Below are positions 20,751 through 30,013 of a DNA stretch of 64,000 nt, one piece after another. The first letter of the stretch is position 1. Each line of letters opens with the position of its first letter. The stretch is from assembly GCA_019316985.1 (NCBI GenBank), contig CP079215.1, positions 2,728,001 through 2,792,000 of the forward strand. Reading direction: 5' to 3'. Source of the DNA: Paraniabella defluvii. GTDB lineage: Bacteria > Bacteroidota > Bacteroidia > Chitinophagales > Chitinophagaceae. The position numbers and the translations under genes were made by a program. The notes below the pieces were generated by a model. The model was not told where the DNA came from. It did no database searches and saw only the letters and a program-made list of their open reading frames with translations.

Positions 20751-21762
20751 ATGTCAAACGGATCAACATGGAGCAGGCTGCGCTGGCCGGTAAAAGCGCT
20801 TATAGTAGGTATACCTATTGTAGGTCTTATCTGGTATGGTAGCCAGAATGAAAAAATAAAGGACAACTTATCTTCACCCGACGCAACCACTACGGAAGTG
20901 GTGACCGAGGGAGGAAAAACAGAAAGTTCTGAGAACAATACGGCTGTTAGCGGCGAACACAGAACTTTTGCCTACCAGCCTGAAAAGCCTGTAAATGGAG
21001 AGCTAAAAGGCGTGGTAGAAGTAGGCGCCTCGGGCTTTAACTCTTTTGTAGTTAAAATTGATAAGGAAAAAAGATGGGAAGTAGTATCTAAAGAATTTGG
21101 AAATTCAATGGTTTACGAAGGATTGGCTACTGCTGACGACATTCGCCAGGGATTAAAAAATACCTGGCTGGTATGTTTGACAAAGGAGTAGCCAATAAGA
21201 ATATGCATTTCGTGATTTCTTCCGGTGCACAAAAGGAACCTAAAACCGATGGTATTGTAAAAGAACTGAAGAAAATGGGCTATGTGGTAAACCTGGTTAC
21301 TGCTGAGCAGGAAGGTAAGCTGGCATTAAAATGCGTGCAACCTGCATCCTATAAAGAAAGTTCTTTTGTAGCGGATATTGGTTCAGGAAATACAAAACTG
21401 TCTTGGTATGAAGGTTCCAACCTGAAAGCGGTAGAGGCGGAGGGCGCCAAATATTATGAATTGAACAAAAGCGATGAGTCGGTTTACGATAATGTAAAGT
21501 CAAAAGCGAGTACAATCCGCAAAAAAACAGGGATGTATGCTTTATAGTGGGTGGAGTGCCGTTTGAGCTTGCAGATCAAACCAAACAGGAAGGAGAGCGG
21601 TACACCGTATTAAAAGCGCCGGCTGATTATAAATCTGACAAGGCGAAAACAAAGGCTGGTATCAATATCTATAAGGCCCTTACCGACGCTACCGGTTGCG
21701 ATACTTTTGTTTTTGACTGGGATGCCAACTTTACAATAGGATTTCTATTGGGTCTTCCTTAA
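20751..21762 (+). CDS. Membrane-anchored protein with Ppx/GppA-like actin-ATPase fold (frame-broken)
   Basis: An N-terminal membrane segment, ALIVGIPIVGLIWYG, is preceded by basic residues, which predicts N-in with the rest outside the inner membrane. After a Ser/Thr/Glu linker comes LKGVVEVGASGFNSFVVKID, in the position of the phosphate-1 loop (usual Asp replaced by Glu), then MHFVISSGAQKEPKT and VNLVTAEQEGKLALK, which line up with the VxTSAxR and ISGEEEA elements of Ppx/GppA, and FVADIGSGNTKLSWYEG, which lines up with DIGGGSTEL. After a shift near 21540, IVGGVPFELADQTKQ may be the adenosine-side loop. Shifts are near 21170 and 21540. The similarity is mine by motif order, and no phosphatase activity can be claimed. 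Confidence 0.62.
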
Positions 21763-21779
21763 AAAAATCTTTGATTATG

Positions 21780-21812
21780 TTTGTTGCATAAAATGGAATT
21801 TCCTTATTTTTG
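21780..21812 (+). promoter_or_regulatory. Promoter of tRNA-Gln
   Basis: TTTGTTG at 21780-21786 and TATTTTTG at 21805-21812 with an 18-base gap after TTG (21 bases after TTTG) match the Bacteroidota -33/-7 pattern, 28 bases before the tRNA. Confidence 0.72.
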
Positions 21813-21840
21813 CAACCCGATTGAGAAATCGGAGCAGGAT

Positions 21841-21911
21841 TGACCCATGGTGTAACGGTAGCACTACTGATTTTGGTTCAGTCAGTTAAGGTTCGAATCC
21901 TTATGGGTCAA
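21841..21911 (+). tRNA. tRNA-Gln (anticodon UUG)
   Basis: TGACCCA and TGGGTCA form a perfect 7-bp acceptor stem with discriminator A at 21911. The anticodon stem ACTGA/TCAGT closes a 7-base loop TTTTGGT, which gives the anticodon TTG. The T arm AAGG-TTCGAAT-CCTT is canonical. The 3' CCA is not encoded. A terminator hairpin follows. Confidence 0.97.
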
Positions 21912-21914
21912 CAA

Positions 21915-21945
21915 AAGAGCAGGTTCTTAAGAACTTGCTCTTTTT
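21915..21945 (+). terminator. Rho-independent terminator after tRNA-Gln
   Basis: GAGCAGGTTC, TTAA loop, GAACTTGCTC pair with one G-U pair, followed by TTTTT. Confidence 0.85.
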
Positions 21946-21997
21946 GTTTAAAGGAACTATTTGGCACAGGTTATTTTAAAAATGAATATTTTTGGCG

Positions 21998-22970
21998 ATG
22001 CTTAAAATCGGAATAGTCGGAGTAGGACATTTAGGAAATTTCACCTGAATAACTGGTTGGAAATTAATGATGTAGAAGTTGTCGGTTTTGTAGACCCCAA
22101 CGATGATATTGCTGCCGATGTGATTGAGAAATACGGTATCAAACGTTTTTTTGATACCGGTGATTTTTAAGCCAATGCGACGCCATTGATATTGTAGCGC
22201 CTACGAATTACCACTACGAATGGTGCGAAAAAGCCATTAAACTGGGCAAACACGTATTTGTGGAAAAGCCTTTTGCGCATACCATGGATGAAGCCCGCCA
22301 ATTAGTTAAGCTGGCCAAAGAGTCTAATATTAAGCTGCAGGTAGGACACGTGGAGCGTTTTAACCCCGCGTTCCTGGCTTTAAAAGGGTTCGATCTGAAG
22401 CCCATGTTTATTGAAGTGCATCGACTGGCGCAATTTAACCCGCGCGGTACAGAGGTTAGTGTGATACTCGACCTGATGATCCATGATATCGACATTATTT
22501 TAAGCCTGGTAAAAAGTGATGTAAAGAAAATTTCTGCCAGCGGCGTAGCGGTAATGACGGATACACCCGATATTGCCAATGTGCGTATTGAGTTCGACAA
22601 TGGCTGTGTAGCCAACCTTACCTCCAGCCGTATCTCCATGAAAAAAATGCGGAAGATGCGGGTGTTTCAGAAAGATGCTTATATAGGTATTGATTTCCTG
22701 GATAAGAAAACCGAGATCATTAAACTGAAAGAAGACCAGGATACCAACGTGTTTGCTTTTGATATGGCTACGCCAACCGGTACCAAAACCATTGCTGTAG
22801 CCAATCCGCCTGTTCCGCAGGTTAATGCTATCAAGCGCGAGCTGGAAGAATTTAAAGATGCGATTAATAACAATACGCAAACCGTTGTGTCAGAGATTGA
22901 TGGTCTCAAAGCAATGGATGTGGCGCACCAGATCCTTGCTAAAATTGGAAACACCAGCATCGCGGGGTAG
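21998..22970 (+). CDS. Gfo/Idh/MocA-family oxidoreductase (frame-broken)
   Basis: The protein begins MLKIGIVGVGHLG, the NAD(P) Rossmann loop, and after shifts near 22040 and 22170 continues DIVAPTNYHYEWCEKAIKLG, then HVFVEKPFAHTMDEARQLV, where EKP contains the conserved Lys. The second domain has LQVGHVERFNPAFLALKGFD and DLMIHDIDIILSLVKS, with the HD motif of the family catalytic region. It ends KIGNTSIAG at 22970, about 323 residues. Family members oxidise or reduce sugar or inositol derivatives; GHVERFNP with DLMIHDID is the variant seen in oxidoreductases next to lipid A or UDP-sugar genes, but the substrate is not known here. The -7-like box TATTTTTG at 21987-21994 lies just before the start. 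Confidence 0.82.
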
Positions 22971-23003
22971 GCACAGCAATATGTTTCTGCATTGGCCGGC
23001 TTG

Positions 23004-23681
23004 TTACTGAACCCGCTCTGCAAGCACCTGTTCAGCTATTGCCAGGTCAACAGGATGCGTAATTTTAAGATTTTGTTTTTCACCTTCTACAAGCGTAACC
23101 ATCATACCAAATGCTTCCACCACGCTGGCTTCGTCTGTAAACCAGTCTTTATAGTCAATATTGAAAGCAGGAATTAAGATCTTACTGTGAAATACCTGCG
23201 GCGTTTGTACCAATACAATTTTTTCCCGGTCTATGGCTTCATTCAGCCCGTCCTCATTGATGATCCTGAGGCTGTCGCTGCTTTTAACAACAGGAATGGC
23301 GGTGCCCATTTCCAGCGCCGTTTCATAACAGCGATGAATGAGGTTGGTGGTTAAGGCGCAGCGTACAGCATCGTGTACAAATATAATTGCTTCTTCATCT
23401 ACCATTGCCAGCCCGTTTTTTACAGAATCGAACCGGGTAGCGCCACCTACAGCGATCCTGATCCGGTCGTTCTCAAAATAAGCATCGATGATCTCGCGCC
23501 CCATATCTACATATTCTTCTGCTAATACCAGCACAATCTGCAGGTCCTCATAAGCAGATAAGAACGTATTAAGTGTATAATAAAGAACCGGCTTATTCTG
23601 CAGCATTAAAAACTGTTTGGGCAAATCACTTCCCATTCTTTTACCGGCACCGCCGGCCACTATGATCGCAACTTTGTTCAT
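23004..23681 (-). CDS. ispD: 2-C-methyl-D-erythritol 4-phosphate cytidylyltransferase
   Basis: An intact 225-residue protein. VAIIVAGGAGKRMGSDLPKQ holds the IspD nucleotide-binding signature with the Arg and Lys that bind the CTP phosphates. IRIAVGGATRFDSVKNGLAM and IFVHDAVRCALTTNLIH (VHDAARP-type motif) and QTPQVFHSKILIPAF are all present in order; TDEASVVEAFG is the usual substrate loop. It converts MEP and CTP to CDP-ME in the non-mevalonate isoprenoid pathway. It is convergent with the oxidoreductase gene and divergent from folC, with about 90 bases to the folC start. Confidence 0.95.
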   Translation of the reverse strand: MNKVAIIVAGGAGKRMGSDLPKQFLMLQNKPVLYYTLNTFLSAYEDLQIVLVLAEEYVDMGREIIDAYFENDRIRIAVGGATRFDSVKNGLAMVDEEAIIFVHDAVRCALTTNLIHRCYETALEMGTAIPVVKSSDSLRIINEDGLNEAIDREKIVLVQTPQVFHSKILIPAFNIDYKDWFTDEASVVEAFGMMVTLVEGEKQNLKITHPVDLAIAEQVLAERVQ

Positions 23682-23772
23682 CCGCCAAAAGTATCAATAT
23701 TTAGCATGAGAGATTTAAGATTTTTTAATTTTATAAAGCCGGGAAGCGTTCCAGCAACATTTATATTTGCGT

Positions 23773-25062
23773 ATGAACTATCAGCAAACCTTAGACTATA
23801 TGTATGCCCGGCTTCCTATGTTCAGCAAGATAGGGGGCAGGCAATCAAAAGCGGATTTACGAACATTACCGCGCTTTGTGATGTGCTCGGCCAGCCGCAT
23901 ATAAAAGGAAGGTTTGTGCATGTTGCAGGTACCAATGGCAAAGGTTCGGTAAGTCATATGCTGGCTTCGGTATTGCAATCGGCCGGTTATAAAACCGGCC
24001 TGTATACATCTCCCCATTTAAGAGATTTCAGGGAGCGTATAAAAATCAACGGCGAGATGATTACCGAAGAAGAAGTGGTGGCGTTTGTCGATCACCTTCA
24101 ACCCTATATCGAAAGCATACAGCCTAGTTTTTTTGAGCTGACGGTGGCCATGGCTTTTCATCATTTTGCAAAACATAATACAGATATCGCTATTATCGAA
24201 ACCGGCCTGGGCGGCCGGCTGGATAGTACCAATATTATTCAGCCTGTGCTTTCGGTTATTACCAATATCGGCTACGACCATGTGCAGATACTGGGCAATA
24301 CATTGGAAGAGATTGCTGCTGAAAAAGCAGGTATCATTAAGCCGGGTATACCGGTTGTGATAGGGAAAAAACAGCCGAAACGGAACCGGTATTCCGAAAT
24401 AAAGCAGCTACCGAAAGTGCGCCCCTCTTCTTTGCCGGCGATCATTTGCAGGTTACCGACTGGAAGCAGGAAGAACATGAATTAGTAGTGTCTGTTGCAG
24501 AAAGTAATAAAACGGATCACAAAAATATCACCTCGATCTTACGGGGCAATACCAAACCAAGAACCTGCTCGCGGTACTGGAAAGCTGTCATCAGCTGAAG
24601 GCGACCGGTATTGATTTGCCCGAAGCAGCTATTGAACGGGGTTTACACCAGGTAAAAAAGTTAACTGGTTTGCATGGGCGCTGGGAAACCATACATCAGC
24701 ATCCGCGTATTGTTTTGGATGTGGCCCATAATGAAAGCGGTATGCGCGAGCTATTGAACCAGCTGGAGATAACCACCTACCATCGCCTGCATATTATATT
24801 AGGAATGGTAAAAGATAAAGATGTAGATACGGTTATACAATTGCTTCCTGCAAATGCAGCTTATTACTTTACCAATGCTGATATCCCTAGAGCATTGCCT
24901 GCAGGTATGCTTAAAGATAAAGCGCTGCAGCGTGGCTTAACAGGACATGTTTTTAATAATGTGAATGAGGCGTTAGCTGAGGCTAAAGGGCATGCGCACC
25001 CCGATGATTTGATACTGGTATGCGGAAGTGTTTTCCTGGTGGGAGAAGTGGCGCTGCATTAA
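23773..25062 (+). CDS. folC: Dihydrofolate/folylpolyglutamate synthase (frame-broken)
   Basis: The ATG at 23773 gives MNYQQTLDYMYARLPMFSKI, the FolC N-terminus. A shift near 23838 (G5 run) joins it to HVAGTNGKGSVSHMLASVLQ, the P-loop, YTSPHLRDFRERIKINGEMI, and IIETGLGGRLDSTNII, the family signature. Near 24385 and 24490 the frame shifts again; the C-terminal Mur-ligase domain has LTGLHGRWETIHQHPRIVLD, VAHNESGMRELLNQLE (the DxAHNxxG motif) and LVCGSVFLVGEVALH. It joins glutamate to dihydropteroate and folates. A TATATTTG box ends only 3 bases before the ATG, so a leaderless or very short leader is possible. It converges with the permease gene at 25069. Confidence 0.92.
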
Positions 25063-25068
25063 TAAGAA

Positions 25069-26291
25069 TTATTCACTTCTAAGAGAAAACTGCTGCCTGG
25101 AGGCTTTAACGGCTGGGATCCACGAGGCTAAAAACGATACAGCCAGCACCGTGGTCGCTACCAAAATGAAGTCTGTTATTTTTAATTCTACCGGGAAATA
25201 ATCAATAAGAAAGGAGCCCCCTTCCAGTGGCACCAGGTGAAATTGCTGTTGCAACAATACTACCACCAGTGCTATAACCATGCCTATACCGCCACCTATG
25301 GCAGCCAGCAAAAGGCCTTCGCTTAAAAATATTTTCAATACCAGGCGTTCATTTGCACCTAAGGCATTTAACACGCTGATATCTTTACGTTTTTCCAACA
25401 CCAGCATGGTAAGGGCGCCTACCATATTAAATGCAGCAACAATCAGTATAATGCAAAGTACCGCATAAAAAATCCAGCGTTCCAGGTTCATGATCGCATA
25501 AAGACTTTGATTTTGCTGCTAACGGTTTTGTATTTTAAACCCTTCGCCAAAAATACCAGACAATTGTTCCCCTACCTTGTCGGCGTCTTCAGGGTTACTT
25601 ACTGCAATTTCAACACCACTGTATTCGTCAGGATTTAATTGCATCGCATTTTGCAGGAATCGCAGATCGGTTATGGCATACTTGTTATCGAAGTCCTGTT
25701 GTATCATAAAGGATCCGGCGGTATGGATCGTATCACTGCTGATATCTTCCATTTCATTTAATTCCTCTGAGTTGTTTTTCCGGGGAATATAGATGGTTAA
25801 CGGAAGTACATCGCTGCCTGCCCTGATACCCAAAGTTCCTTCTATACCTACACCTAAAACCAGGAGCGGCTGGGCTGTGGTGCCGATCCCGAATTTGCCG
25901 GAATAGATATGCCTGTTAACGGTGGTAGTAGTTTCGTAATTCTTATCAACTCCTTTTAAGTGAACAATCGCCTGGTTTTCGCCATTTTGCAGAATTGCCT
26001 TTTCTTCCAGCACCAGCGAAAGCTCCTGATACCTTTTATGTTTCTGAGCTGCTGCAGCTGGCCAGCGGACAGGGTAAGCGTTTTGCCTGATGCCGGGCTT
26101 ATCTTAAGATCTGTATAAAAGGATGCATATAAAGATTTGACCAGTCCTTCAAAGCCGTTAAAAACACTCAGTACCAATATGAGCGCAGCGGTGCCCACCA
26201 CCATCGCTACAATGCATATCCATGAAATGATATTTATGGCATTGGTAGATTTTTTAGCTTTAAAATAACGCCACGCAAAAAGAGAATACAA
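25069..26291 (-). CDS. LolC/LolE-like FtsX permease (frame-broken)
   Basis: The start MYSLFAWRYFKAKKSTNAIN followed by NIISWICIVAMVVGTAALIL is the first membrane segment of LolC/E-type permeases; the periplasmic part has SVFNGFEGLVKSLYASFYTD. A shift near 26010 leads to the middle part with TAGSFMIQQDFDNKYAITDL, and one near 25505 to the C-terminal four-helix FtsX domain, TMLVLEKRKDISVLNALGAN, RLVLKIFLSEGLLLAAIGGG and a final helix, ending SLRSE. About 400 residues, as in the family. It would export lipoproteins from the inner membrane with a LolD ATPase, which is not in this window. It lies 56 bases downstream of rbfA on the same strand, a common Bacteroidota pairing. Confidence 0.82.
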
Positions 26292-26347
26292 TGAATTAGG
26301 AATTTAATTTTGATATACTGCCTTTGTTGATACCCGATCACCGCACG

Positions 26348-26716
26348 TTACTCACCATTTGCTTTTCTTTCTTCTTCAATTTTTTTGAAGAGCTCTTCCA
26401 TTTTAAACACATGGTCTAAGGTATCATCGGCAAAAATTTCAACACCGGCATGCTACGTAACTGGTGCCTTACTGCGGCTGCCAGTTCTTTTTTATTTCGT
26501 GATGACGTTCCTCTACTTTCTTTAAAGCTGCATCTTTATCAGTTACCTGGAAAAAGCTCAGGTAAAACCTGGCTTCCAGCAGGTCGGGCGTAACTTTTAC
26601 GGCGGAAATGGAAACCATGCCTCCCCAATCATATTCAAACCCAGCTTTTGAAAGATGGTATTCATTTCTTCGTTCAATAAACCTGCTACCTGTTTTTGTC
26701 GCTTACTCTCCTGCAT
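26348..26716 (-). CDS. rbfA: Ribosome-binding factor A (frame-broken)
   Basis: No single frame covers this gene. Joining three frames on the minus strand gives MQESKRQKQVAGLLNEEMNT, then GMVSISAVKVTPDLLEARFY, LSFFQVTDKDAALKKVEERH, LAAAVRHQLRSMPVLKFFAD and DDTLDHVFKMEELFKKIEEE. The KH-like order, the VxVTPDLxxARVYVSxF strand and RxxPxLxFxxDDTLD end are diagnostic for RbfA. The shifts are near 26625, 26495 and 26445. An in-frame ATG at 26722 would add two residues. RbfA binds the 30S subunit and helps 16S rRNA maturation. About 120 residues. Confidence 0.88.
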
Positions 26717-26880
26717 AATCATTCATTTTATAATTGTAAAAGTAGCTACTTTGTTGGTTTTTGAAAGCAATTCGTGATTAGTCGCAAGGTTTTTAACGTA
26801 TATCATGCAGGATGAACAGGATCTCGCTGTTGCCCCACGCCTGACAACGGAGGCGAAAAAATATAGCAGGGAGCAGACTG

Positions 26881-28033
26881 TTATACTGAATTTGCCTTGA
26901 TCTGCCTTCCTATTTTTTTACCGGTTTTTATAAGGTTTATCCGGGTGTCTCTCAATGCTTGTGCCAGGCTGGTACTAGGCTTATTGATATTGATTAACTG
27001 GTCAAAGTAATGAAGCAGTTTTTTGTTGCCTGTTTCTGTTTTGCCGGCAACACCTATAACTTTAATCGCAGCCCGCTTGGCGTTCAGGGCTACGCCTAAA
27101 GGGACCTTCCTTCCAGCGTCTGCGCGTCGAGGGCTCCTTCTCCCGTTATAACGATGCCGGCGTTTTGTAATTGCTGAGTAAACTGTATGGTATCCAGGAA
27201 AAAATCAATACCATTCACTGACTGGGCGTTACATAGCGCCGTCAAAGAAGCGGCTACTCCTCCAGCTGCTCCGCTATAAGGCAGGGCGCTCATTTTAATG
27301 CCGGATGTTTGCTGTACAATTTTATCAAGGCGTCGCAGTTTTTTTTTGGAGTGAGGCCATGTTTTCTGCAGTTGCACCTTTTTGAGGACCAAAGATCCGG
27401 GCCGCTCCTTTGGTGCCTAAAAGTTTATTTTTTACATCGCATAAAATAACCAGTTCCGTTTGTTTGATGCGGGTATCCATTCCCGACGTGTCAATACTAT
27501 GTAAAGCGTAAAGATCTTGAGGGAGGTTCTGTATTGCTATGCCTTCACGGTTTAGGAATCGAACACCCAATGCCTTTAATATACCCGTACCGCCATCTAC
27601 GGTAGCACTGCCGCCGATGGCCAGTACCATACGTCTTACCTTACGGCCCAGCGCTTTTTTGATCAGGATCCCGGTGCCGAAGGTGCTGGTCCGGATGGGA
27701 TCATATTCTGTGATAGGTAGTAGCTTTAATCCTGAAGCATCTGAAAGCTCAATGATGGCGGTACCATCACTGGTGTAATAAACAGGGGCGGTAACAGGTC
27801 TTCCCAGGGGATCAACTGTTTTGTACATTTGTTTACGGGCATGTAAATGAAACGCCAATATTTTTCCGGTGCCATCGCCTCCGTCGCCAACAGGGCAGCT
27901 ACTGATAGTGATATTAGCCCGGCTTTGCATCAGTCCTTCTGTCAATGCCGCCGCTACTTCATCTGCCGGAAGGCTGTTTTTGAAAGCATTAGGCGCTATT
28001 AAAACATGTACCGGTTGTTTTTTTAGAAGGCAT
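26881..28033 (-). CDS. Glycerate kinase (frame-broken)
   Basis: The N-terminus reads HVLIAPNAFKNSLPADEVAA, the glycerate kinase (GarK/GlxK) opening motif, and continues ISSCPVGDGGDGTGKILAFH, the DGGDGT motif. LAIGGSATVDGGTGILKALG is the nucleotide-side signature. After a shift near 27360 the protein continues MSALPYSGAAGGVAASLTAL and IVITGEGALDAQTLEGRS, where GEGxxDxQT is fully conserved. A shift near 27105 restores ALNAKRAAIKVIGVAGKTET and the end QIKANSV. About 380 residues. It phosphorylates D-glycerate using ATP. The start lies in an A7 run and probably misses bases; the 10-base overlap with the fucosidase end suggests translational coupling. Confidence 0.85.
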
Positions 28034-29374
28034 TACTGATTTTATAAACCCATGCATGGCTACCCTCAAATTCAGCAGGTGAAAGAGAAGGGGCTGTTAT
28101 CGTTATATTGTTACCCTGCTGTTTGTGGTTGATTTTGCCCTTAAAGCCTAACAGCGCTACCGAGCCGGCTTTCACGCCTGGAACGGTTACCTGTTGTTTC
28201 CAGCTAGAAAGTAATACATACAGGTCATTGCCTTTGCGGGTAAAGAAAACAGTTTTGTCCTTTTGTGCAGGCGCTTCCTTCCATGCGGTGGTTCCGTAAA
28301 TAGCATCGCCATTGATTTTTAACCATTCGCCCATATCTTTTAACCGCTGTTGCATGATCACGGGGATAGTGCCATCCGCCGCCGGCCCGATATTGAGCAG
28401 CAGGTTACCTCCACGCGATACCACATCAATGAGCATATGTACCAGTTGGCGGCTGGTTTGATATTGCTCCAGGTTTTCATTGCGATTATATCCAAAGGAT
28501 TCGCCAATGCCGCGGCATTCCTCCCAGGGCCGCTCCAGGCTGGCTTTCCCGCTTCCGTATTCTGTAGTGGTAAATCCACCATGGTTGCGCCCGCCTCCCC
28601 AGCGGTCGTTGGTTACTACTGTATTCTTCACCGGCGATTCGTTGTACAGCCAGCTTAAGAATTCCCGGCTCCGCCAGATGGTATCACTATGGTCCCATTC
28701 GCCGTCCGGCCAGATGATATCCGGCTGGTAACGATTCACCAGGTCTTTTAGCTGGGGAAGCATGTGCTGATCCACATATTTATGTACATCCTGCTTATAC
28801 AGAGGATTATACCACTCGTATAACGAGTAATAAAAGCCCATATGCAACCCGGTTTTTTTATCGCTTCACTTAGGTCGCCTGCCAGGTCGCGATGAGGACC
28901 GGCATCGTAAGCATTCCAGTTCCATGATTCGCGGCTGGGCCAAAGGGCAAATCCTTCATGATGTTTACTGGTAAGTACTACATACCTGGCGCCGGCATCT
29001 TTAAAGAGCTGGGCCCACTGTGCGGGGTCAAATAATTCTGCTTTAAACCGGGCAACAAAGTCCTGGTATTTAAAATTCGGCCCATAGTTCTTGTTATGGA
29101 AATCAACAAATTCCTTGTGTATTTTAAGTTTGGTGTTATTGAGCCGCTCCCAATACCATTCTGCATAGTTGCTGCCAAAACCATCGGCATTGGAGTTGGT
29201 GGCCCATGCAGGAACGCTATACAATCCCCAATGAATAAATATCCCGAACTTGGCGTCTGTAAACCATTTAGGTATTGGCCTCGACTCCAGAGAATTCCAG
29301 GTAGGCTGATAAGTTTGGGCGGTTATACCCTGGCAGCAAAAAGCCAGCGCCAGCAACGTTATAATTTTTCGCAT
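28023..29374 (-). CDS. Alpha-L-fucosidase, GH29 (one frameshift)
   Basis: The protein starts MRKIITLLALAFCCQGITAQ, a signal peptide. The catalytic barrel has DAKFGIFIHWGLYSVPAWAT, the GH29 opening motif, ARYVVLTSKHHEGFALWPS, the H-x-H-E-G active-site motif, and after a shift near 28850 MGFYYSLYEWYNPLY and PDIIWPDGEWDHSDTIW, where the Asp in WPDGEW is in the nucleophile position. TEYGSGKASLERPWEECRGI and LLLNIGPAADGTIP are further GH29 elements. The C-terminal beta domain ends YKISNAF. About 450 residues. It cleaves terminal alpha-L-fucose from glycans in the periplasm or outside. The glycerate kinase gene overlaps its end. Confidence 0.9.
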
Positions 29375-29975
29375 GAACTAAGTTTAAACAATTTCAGGCC
29401 TATTCCTCAGGCAATATCCAAACCTACAAAAAAAAGCAACCGGTTTTTGCCTGGCGGTAATTTTTTAATAAGTGCTATGGAAATCTTAATTTTTTTAACT
29501 GCTGTTACAAAACGTACCTCATATGCGTCATACAAGACGGATCGATAGCAGATGATCTCCAATAAATCGAAAATAATTAATACATGAAAAAGATTCTATT
29601 TTATCTGTCTTATACCATTGGTATACAGCTCTGAAAGGATCAGTATCGACCATATTCTTTGATTATCAGTAGCTGTACGCCAGATGCGGTGCTTACCTAC
29701 ATATGGACAGGGAGTCTGGGCCTCGCCTAGGTTGATGGGCTGGCAGCCTTTATCCAGCCAATTAGAAGTGTATTATGACGCCTTTAAGTATTTGGTAGAA
29801 AGCTGGAAAAGAGTAATATCCGTTACACGCCTCGCCTGTAATAGGAAAATACAGGAGAACATCCCCAATGTAAATGTTTCAATGCCATATGGTATAGGGT
29901 GATACGGGAATAAGTAAAATTTAACAGCAACGGATCTCGCTCATTGCCAGGTAGAAACAGTTTTAGTGTTTCAAC
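29375..29975. other. Intergenic region with a short aborted reading frame and a small inverted repeat
   Basis: No convincing gene was found. An ATG near 29584 begins MKKILFYLSYTIGIQL and stops at once; it could be a decayed gene start. An inverted repeat TATACCA-T-TGGTATA lies at 29611-29625. A frame at 29684-29902 shows no family signature or coding character. The right end holds the mfd promoter. Confidence 0.45.
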
Positions 29976-30006
29976 TTGTCAGTTTTTGTACTTACTCCTA
30001 ACTTTG
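29976..30006 (+). promoter_or_regulatory. mfd promoter
   Basis: TTG at 29976-29978, 20 bases, then TAACTTTG at 29999-30006 fits the Bacteroidota TTG-N20-TAnnTTTG pattern, 7 bases ahead of the mfd ATG, implying a very short leader. Confidence 0.65.
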
Positions 30007-30013
30007 CGCCGTG

